A stretch of DNA of 12,163 nucleotides from Moraxella equi (lineage in GTDB: Bacteria > Pseudomonadota > Gammaproteobacteria > Pseudomonadales > Moraxellaceae), in the NCBI RefSeq assembly GCF_002027555.1, contig NZ_MXAP01000055.1:1-12163 (forward strand), given 5' to 3'. The notes under the pieces were generated by a model. That model was not told the DNA's origin. It saw only the letters and a list, made by a program, of their open reading frames with translations, and searched no databases. Positions 9,062 through 12,163 of this stretch are shown here, in pieces. The position numbers were made by a program, and so were the translations under genes. The stretch's first letter is position 1. The number at the start of each line of letters is the position of its first letter.

Positions 9062-10828
9062 GGACAATCCACAGGCGAATTTGTCAGCAAACACACGCAC
9101 ACCAACCCTGCCGACCGCAAAATGAAGCATACCGATGATGATTATAATTTTGCTTATATGATTGACTCGGTGGCGTCCAACTACCGTGGCGGATTTTTGC
9201 ACACGATGCACACGCCTTTTGGTGGCTTTACTGACAATGGCACGCCTGCCAAAATCAAATACTACTTTGCCACCCAAGCTGAGACCACAAGCCCCGATTG
9301 GCAATATGGCGGACGAAATTCGGTGGGCGAAGGCTCAACCCGAGACTTTTCGGACAATCTAAAAACCTTTATTAGAAACAGCCTTGATAAATTTTCTGCC
9401 GTTTCCAACATTGAATTTGAAGAAGTAAATAGCTATCAAGAAGTGGGCAATGGCGGGATCAACTTTATCTATGGCGATACCATTGGGGGCTTTGCATCAA
9501 GCGGGGCGTTTGCCTTTGCTGGCGGTAATGTGGTCTTTGACACCGCCAACTTCTCGGACACCGCCAACCCCGGTAACTACCATCATTATTTGGCAATCCA
9601 CGAACTGTTCCACACCTTCTCGGGCAGACATACGGACGGCGTTTATACCAATCATGGCTTTGCCACACCCGAAGATCATTCTTCTGAATTTTCGGTAATG
9701 TCGTACAGCTCAGACTATCACTGGAACTTAGGATATAGAGACTTAAGCCTATACGATGTGATGTATATGCACTATCGCTTTGGTGTCGCCAAGACGGTCA
9801 ATGCAGGCGATGATGTCTATGGCTTTGGGCATTATGCGTCTTTGGTGCAAGACGGGACGATTTATGTGGCGGACGCAAGTGGGGTGGACACCTTTGATGC
9901 CTCTTATGAAAAAGAAGGCGTTACGGTCAATCTAACCCCTGGGTCGTGGATTTATCACACCAGCCAAAAATCGGACACCTTTGTCATTAAAAGCAAAACT
10001 GAAGTAGAAGGAAATCAAGCATTTTTTGCCAATCAAGACCTATCAGGCTACACCTTGTCAGGCAATGCAGGTAAACATATACACACCGAGTATGTCAAAG
10101 GACAAGGCTTTATTGGTTATGGCACGCAAATTGAAAACCTAAAAGGCTCAAACTTTGCCGATGTTTTAACAGGCAATAATGCAAATAACAACATCTTTGG
10201 CAATGACGGCGATGATAAAATTGATGGCGGGCTTGGCGATGATTATCTTGATGGCGGAACGGGCAACGACACCCTAATCGGTGGTCAAGGCAACGACAGT
10301 TATGTCATTGATAGCACAGGCGATACCATTACCGAGCTTGCAGGCGAAGGCACGGACACAGTATACAGTTATATCAATTATAGCTTAATTGATAATGTAG
10401 AAAACCTAACCTTGCTTGGCACGGACAACATCAACGCCACAGGCAACAGCGAAAATAATACCCTAATCGGCAACGGTGGTAACAACACACTTATTGGTGG
10501 AGCAGGTGATGACACCTTAGATGGTGGGCGTGGCAATGACACCTTGACGGGCGGAGATGGGGCGGATTATTTTAGATTTAGCACCTTGCTTGATGGCTCG
10601 GTGGACACCATCACCGACTTTGATGTCGCCAATGACAAAATCGTCCTTGATGACGCCATTTTCACCGCTTTGACAGGACAAACCAGCGTGGGCGACTTTG
10701 TCAAATATGACAAAGACACAGGCAAACTGACCTATGACGCCGATGGTGCAGGTGTGGGCAACGCCATTCATTTTGCCACACTCAAAACAGGGCTTGATGA
10801 AGACCAAATCCAGTATCAGATTATTTAG
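5864..10828 (+). CDS. C-terminal part of the adhesin-protease: Ig-like stalk, serralysin-like metalloprotease, RTX and type I secretion end
   Basis: This frame encodes 1654 residues and is the continuation of the gene starting at 4609. It has no ribosome-binding site, and its first possible start, a TTG at 5864, is not credible as a true start. Residues 4 to about 1060 are Ig-like domains. Residues about 1085-1345 resemble the M10 serralysin protease. The zinc motif HELFHTFSGRH is at 1246-1256, with the Met-turn SVMSY at 1277-1281, followed by DLSLYDVMYMHYRFG and DDVYGF, as in serralysins. Residues about 1427-1565 hold two blocks of GGxGxDxLx calcium-binding nonapeptides. The C-terminus (YFRFSTLLDGSVDTITDFD... 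to ...DQIQYQII) matches the usual M10/RTX end that carries the type I secretion signal. Joined with the upstream part after removing one C, the protein is 2072 residues (add 418 to these numbers). It would be secreted by an ABC/MFP/OMF system not encoded here. The only cysteines are 222, 224 and 227. Confidence 0.85.
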   Translation: MTPSTSEQQVSVRINGQDHPATLTGNTWTLNVSGETLAFAQGNQTLTATLTAKDRTGASVSTNTTGSYNVDTEIATPVITFDNLADDNIINLAESNENLVVSGTVENAKDGDIVKVIIGGVSQDVSVQSGKFSLTVAGSTLKTHTSISATVITTDTAGNTATGAKDHTYEVDTVAPTPKITLNPITGDNRIDLTESAKPTTTITGNIGNFVKTDDNDLVLICLCSTCTSNNQKTVEARLNDDGTFSADIATDELTKYDNITATITSTDTAGNTGKDTNTQTYTVEKPVTPPSPTAPAIILNPIAGDNIVNAAEFNYGSTNPNIAITGKIERADVATSTVKLEFYKAGVLAKSVDATLNADGTYTYAISGAELHRSYDTVKAVLTTDGQQYDHSQSYKAAAFSPRWGDNRLVPTAVSDDNVIDQNDTWHDTTTITGTFNSIRSPHTAQGIENAVDITVTVNGKPYATTVTGQTGTFTVYVKTADLLADPDKVADISAYLYDNAGNNAGGAISTTLGYTVNDKAINQPIVTVNPIDNINIAYQNANPSTTLTGSFELDGDVALANAPLTVEIGGQSFTAQKTVTSSGNGQKTIGTWTLDVPTQTLIDANGNLTAKLSATDHTGNQAQADTPATYKVNVNAPSVEVKLNAITGDNAITPDEITDSFTITGTVTGEVVAGDKVTLSIGNETYTLDVVNGEFSQAVPKAVILANTAVSASISTTDTLGNTGGDDDSLTYSVTAKDIKIEFDPITTDNLINVSEQSTPIEVSGKVTGADAKAGQTVQIKVGEQTFIATVGTDFTFKTPIDGQLLAKHKGYTLSAQVLDNGEFLASNTHNYDVQNDVSASIKITTIGSNTNDNGVADGFGSVRLSGKLALNDSIFAQGYNTDSLEAIVVKIGDKTFNAGFNRDDMSFHLDLSKSEADALQGQAISYEFITSGRLYYLAGTGDTKTVRQVGARDSVAQSELGKISVEWQDNTKSQDGVTTLSTPTKTTAITGVVAGSAQVGDDITVNVGGTDYHAKVQDGNAFVVNVDSDTLAKHTGNITATLATKDLEDKAITVNDVAIYNNAGQSTGEFVSKHTHTNPADRKMKHTDDDYNFAYMIDSVASNYRGGFLHTMHTPFGGFTDNGTPAKIKYYFATQAETTSPDWQYGGRNSVGEGSTRDFSDNLKTFIRNSLDKFSAVSNIEFEEVNSYQEVGNGGINFIYGDTIGGFASSGAFAFAGGNVVFDTANFSDTANPGNYHHYLAIHELFHTFSGRHTDGVYTNHGFATPEDHSSEFSVMSYSSDYHWNLGYRDLSLYDVMYMHYRFGVAKTVNAGDDVYGFGHYASLVQDGTIYVADASGVDTFDASYEKEGVTVNLTPGSWIYHTSQKSDTFVIKSKTEVEGNQAFFANQDLSGYTLSGNAGKHIHTEYVKGQGFIGYGTQIENLKGSNFADVLTGNNANNNIFGNDGDDKIDGGLGDDYLDGGTGNDTLIGGQGNDSYVIDSTGDTITELAGEGTDTVYSYINYSLIDNVENLTLLGTDNINATGNSENNTLIGNGGNNTLIGGAGDDTLDGGRGNDTLTGGDGADYFRFSTLLDGSVDTITDFDVANDKIVLDDAIFTALTGQTSVGDFVKYDKDTGKLTYDADGAGVGNAIHFATLKTGLDEDQIQYQII
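5868..5872 (+). other. Frameshift site: C5 homopolymer splitting the adhesin gene
   Basis: The run of five C follows TTTGA. With four C the frame reads F-D-P-S-T-S-E-Q-Q-V and continues smoothly into the Ig-like domain. With five C it reads into 27 unrelated residues and a stop at 5955. The join restores the standard Ig-like domain pattern on both sides, so one gene split by a +1 insertion is far more likely than two genes. Confidence 0.9.
9116..9900 (+). other. Serralysin-like metalloprotease domain region (within the adhesin gene)
   Basis: Starting near KMKHTDDDYNFAYMIDSV, this region carries the serralysin order: KIKYYFA strand, a helix (LDKFSAVSNIEFEEV), the GGINFIYGD strand, GGNVVFDTANF, the zinc motif at 9599-9631, the Met-turn at about 9692-9706 and the DDVYGF link to the RTX roll. 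The zinc ligands H, H, H and the catalytic E are all present. Glycine 8 of the metzincin consensus is Ser, with Gly at position 9. Confidence 0.8.
10142..10558 (+). repeat. RTX calcium-binding nonapeptide repeats
   Basis: Two blocks of GGxGxDxLx repeats are visible. The first is GNDGDDKIDGGLGDDYLDGG and onward; the second is GGAGDDTLDGGRGNDTLTGG. They are separated by a linker containing the common motif GTDTVYSYINYSL. They would fold into a parallel beta roll on binding calcium outside the cell. Confidence 0.9.
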
Positions 10829-10840
10829 TCGGATAAACAC

Positions 10841-10874
10841 AAATTTGGGGAATGCAACTGCACTCCCCAAATTT
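10841..10874 (+). terminator. Strong hairpin after the adhesin gene
   Basis: AAATTTGGGGA (10841-10851) pairs perfectly with TCCCCAAATTT (10864-10874), 12 bases after the stop codon. The stem may extend through a mismatch by TG/CA. There is no long T run after it (ATTTCTTAAC), so it may be an inefficient intrinsic terminator or a 3'-end stabilising hairpin. Confidence 0.6.
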
Positions 10875-11041
10875 CTTAACACAATGCCCCAACCCTCAAA
10901 ACACACCGCCAAACAAGCATGGTTGCAAAATCCCATCATTGCAGATGACCAGTCATACTTTAATACTTACATCATGCAATTACAATTAATAATTAATTTT
11001 ATTAAAAAAAATTTATTTTTCATTTAAAATTCAAATTATAA
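10875..11041. other. AT-rich intergenic stretch without a supported gene
   Basis: This is part of the 312-base gap between the adhesin gene and dps. A 48-codon ATG frame from 10883 ends at 11027, but it has no ribosome-binding site and no recognisable motif. The second half is nearly pure A and T. Nothing else is seen before the Fur-box-like palindrome. Confidence 0.5.
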
Positions 11042-11056
11042 AAATAATGATTATTT
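11042..11056. promoter_or_regulatory. Candidate Fur box upstream of dps
   Basis: AAATAATGATTATTT is a perfect 7-1-7 palindrome. Its core ATAATnATTAT equals the core of the Fur consensus TGATAATnATTATCA. It lies directly before the -35 hexamer of the dps promoter. Fur control of an iron-storage or protection gene is biologically sensible, but in such AT-rich DNA chance is not excluded. Confidence 0.45.
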
Positions 11057-11058
11057 GC

Positions 11059-11087
11059 TTAACATTTTAAGCCCTTTTTGTTATTAT
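11059..11087 (+). promoter_or_regulatory. Promoter of dps
   Basis: The -35 TTAACA (11059-11064) and -10 TATTAT (11082-11087) are separated by 17 bases. The -10 also carries a TGn extension (TGTTATTAT). It lies about 54 bases before the dps ATG. Confidence 0.6.
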
Positions 11088-11140
11088 GGTATTTGTTAGC
11101 ACAGGCTATCATTTTTACAACCCACCAGGAGAGAAAATTT

Positions 11141-11611
11141 ATGAGTACCAATCAAATCGGTCTTGAAAAAGCAGAACTTACCCCGGTCATCAAAGCCCTA
11201 AACGCCCTACTGTCTAGCTACCATCTGTTTTATATCAACGTACGTGGCTATCACTGGAATGTCAAAGGCGAGCATTTTTTTACCTTGCACCCAAAATTTG
11301 AAGAGTTGTACACCGAGCTACAACTGCAAATTGACGAAATCGCTGAACGCATTCTAACCCTAGGTGGCACGCCATTACACGCATATAGCGATTTTGCTGA
11401 GCGTTCTAGCATCAAAGAAGACAAAGGCGTGTTTGACAGTCGTGGCTGTGTGGAAGGTGTGGTTAAAGGCTTACAAACACTTATCGAAGAACAACGAGCC
11501 GTTGCCGAGCTTGCCGAAGGAGCATCCGACCAAGGCACGTCCGACATCGTAACAGGCTACGTCCAAGTTCAAGAAAAAGAAATTTGGATGTATAATGCCT
11601 TTTTGGGTTAA
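11141..11611 (+). CDS. dps: Dps-family DNA-binding/ferritin-like protein
   Basis: A 156-residue protein of the Dps/mini-ferritin family. Such proteins form 12-subunit cages in the cytoplasm that oxidise and store iron, often using hydrogen peroxide, and so protect DNA. The ferroxidase pattern is present with exact family spacing: His38, His50 (+12), Asp65 (+27) and Glu69 (+31), within RGYHWNVKGEHFFTLH and LQIDEIAERILTLGG. At the position of the auxiliary Asp it has Glu54. The length is normal. The N-terminal tail (MSTNQIGLEKAEL) is short, with only one lysine before Glu11, so DNA binding through a Lys-rich tail is doubtful. The ATG at 11141 is set by AGGAG eight bases upstream and the family N-terminus; longer in-frame starts upstream lie within the promoter. 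It has its own promoter, a candidate Fur box and a strong terminator, so it is probably monocistronic. No protein motif separates true Dps from other mini-ferritins. Confidence 0.93.
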   Translation: MSTNQIGLEKAELTPVIKALNALLSSYHLFYINVRGYHWNVKGEHFFTLHPKFEELYTELQLQIDEIAERILTLGGTPLHAYSDFAERSSIKEDKGVFDSRGCVEGVVKGLQTLIEEQRAVAELAEGASDQGTSDIVTGYVQVQEKEIWMYNAFLG

Positions 11612-11640
11612 TCCAATTTACCCCATCATTTAACCCAAAT

Positions 11641-11677
11641 AAAAAGCCCTTAATTTGAAATTAAGGGCTTTTTATTT
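11641..11677 (+). terminator. Rho-independent terminator of dps
   Basis: AAAAAGCCCTTAAT (11641-11654) pairs perfectly with ATTAAGGGCTTTTT (11660-11673) around a five-base loop, with T-rich sequence after it. It works in the dps direction and, by symmetry, could also stop transcription arriving from the right. Confidence 0.92.
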
Positions 11678-11883
11678 AGGGCGTGTTGAACTTTTGTATT
11701 TGCAATGAAAAATGAGAAAAATCGCCCGTTTTTCAAGGAAAAAGTGAAGTTTGATAGTCGTTCTATCAAACGAGCTTTTGACGATGAAAAACAAGATTTA
11801 GCCATTTTTCATGCAAAAACATTGTTTTATTTCTAAAACATTTCTATGTTTTAAATTGTGTTATAAAGGTTCAACACACCCTA
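11677..11883. mobile_element. MITE-like element with TA-flanked inverted ends
   Basis: The left end TAGGGCGTGTTGAACTTTT (11677-11695) matches the reverse complement of the right end (11865-11883) at 17 of 19 positions. Each end is bordered by the dinucleotide TA, as expected for a TA target duplication such as IS630/Tc1-mariner or some IS5-group elements make. The body is about 205 bp with no transposase. It has an internal perfect 9 bp hairpin (GTTTGATAG, TCGTT loop, CTATCAAAC; 11749-11771) and a 43-codon open frame. It sits between the dps terminator T-run and the stop of the convergent gene. The family assignment is undecided. Confidence 0.65.
11705..11836 (+). CDS. 43-codon open frame inside the MITE-like element (doubtful)
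   Basis: An ATG at 11705 opens a frame of 43 residues, MKNEKNRPFFKEKVKFDSRS and onward, ending at TAA 11834-11836. It is lysine-rich and soluble. There is no clear ribosome-binding site and no recognised family. It spans the internal hairpin. It could be a chance frame or the remnant of a transposase end. Confidence 0.15.
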   Translation: MKNEKNRPFFKEKVKFDSRSIKRAFDDEKQDLAIFHAKTLFYF

Positions 11884-11903
11884 GTATTTGTAATGAAAAA
11901 ATA

Positions 11904-12163
11904 TCACAACATGGGCTTAGTTACTGCCAATACCAAAATCCCCACATAGGCGATACCTGCAATCACCATGCCCGCCTTTTTTTGGCTCAGTAGCGGAGCC
12001 CGCAGAGCCTTGATATTGGCAGAGACCGCCACAGCCAACAGCATAATCTTGACAACCGCCCAATACTGAACCCCCGCCACTTGCCACAACTGCCACATCA
12101 AATACAGCCCACTGCCAACCAGTAGCAGATAGATGACATGGCTTACTATACCAACCGAACTTA
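11904..12163 (-). CDS. C-terminal part of a SirB-like integral membrane protein (partial)
   Basis: The last 86 codons of a leftward gene; its 5' end lies beyond the right edge. The visible protein reads SSVGIVSHVIYLLLVGSGLY and onward, and has three hydrophobic stretches: about 6-25 (HVIYLLLVGSGLYLM), 36-52 (YWAVVKIMLLAVAVSAN) and 63-82 (MVIAGIAYVGILVLAVTKPM). Helix, W-x-x-x-K helix, small basic loop and final helix ending in a proline next to the C-terminus resemble the SirB family of small inner-membrane proteins. That match is by eye. Their function is poorly known; the name comes from a Salmonella invasion-gene regulator locus. It converges with dps and the MITE-like element ends 20 bases after its stop. 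No terminator of its own was seen apart from hairpins in that element and at dps. Confidence 0.6.
   Translation of the reverse strand, partial: SSVGIVSHVIYLLLVGSGLYLMWQLWQVAGVQYWAVVKIMLLAVAVSANIKALRAPLLSQKKAGMVIAGIAYVGILVLAVTKPML
12145..12162. repeat. Right arm of 18 bp terminal inverted repeat
   Basis: ACTATACCAACCGAACTT is the exact reverse complement of positions 1-18. On the plus strand it is part of a short outward frame ATG-GCT-TAC-TAT-ACC-AAC-CGA-ACT (12138 on), MAYYTNRT, similar to MGVYANYTNRT read outward at the left edge. On the minus strand it is inside the SirB-like coding region. Confidence 0.8.

Noticed and set aside
5187..9698. Many open frames on the opposite strand of the adhesin gene
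   Set aside because: They are shadows of its repetitive Thr/Asn/Asp-rich codons, without ribosome-binding sites or recognisable motifs.
10883..11027. 48-codon frame MPQPSKHTAKQ... after the adhesin gene
   Set aside because: No ribosome-binding site, no promoter, low-complexity C-terminus and no family resemblance.
11078..11140. Longer dps frame starting near 11078
   Set aside because: The extra N-terminus (LLWYLLAQAIIFTTHQERKF) overlaps the -10 hexamer and leader and would bypass the strong AGGAG before 11141.

Overview
The window looks like a chromosomal segment of a gamma-proteobacterium of the Moraxellaceae, most likely Moraxella. This rests on the AT-rich intergenic DNA, the protein flavour of transketolase and seryl-tRNA synthetase, and the neighbourhood. 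It is an inference from sequence character, not from a database match.

Left part (1-3670): two housekeeping genes run leftward, seryl-tRNA synthetase (serS, 2250-3506) and then transketolase (tkt, 128-2128). Each has its own extended -10 promoter and a hairpin terminator. Left of tkt, the first 11 codons of another leftward gene run off the edge. Divergent from serS is a 227-residue two-helix membrane protein (3671-4354) with a YcxB-like C-terminal part.

Centre (4609-10828): a giant surface or secreted protein gene, about half the window. It is split by one extra C in a C5 run (5868-5872). With one C removed the two parts join into a single 2072-residue protein. In order it has a BapA-type N-terminal prefix, a hydrophobic patch, two near-identical Calx-beta-like repeats with proline linkers, about nine or ten Bap-type Ig-like domains, a serralysin-like (M10/metzincin) protease domain, calcium-binding RTX nonapeptides and a type I secretion C-terminus. 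It reads as an adhesin stalk fused to a metalloprotease. As sequenced it is interrupted, so it is a pseudogene, a phase- or frame-controlled gene, or a sequencing error. No type I secretion transporter genes are in the window.

Right part (10829-12163): a 312-base intergenic region holds a strong hairpin, a perfect 7-1-7 Fur-box-like palindrome and a promoter. These lead into a Dps-family ferritin-like gene (11141-11611) with a textbook terminator. A ~205 bp MITE-like element with inverted ends and TA at each end follows directly. After it comes the 3' part of a leftward membrane protein resembling the SirB family, cut by the window edge. The two window edges carry an exact 18 bp inverted repeat.
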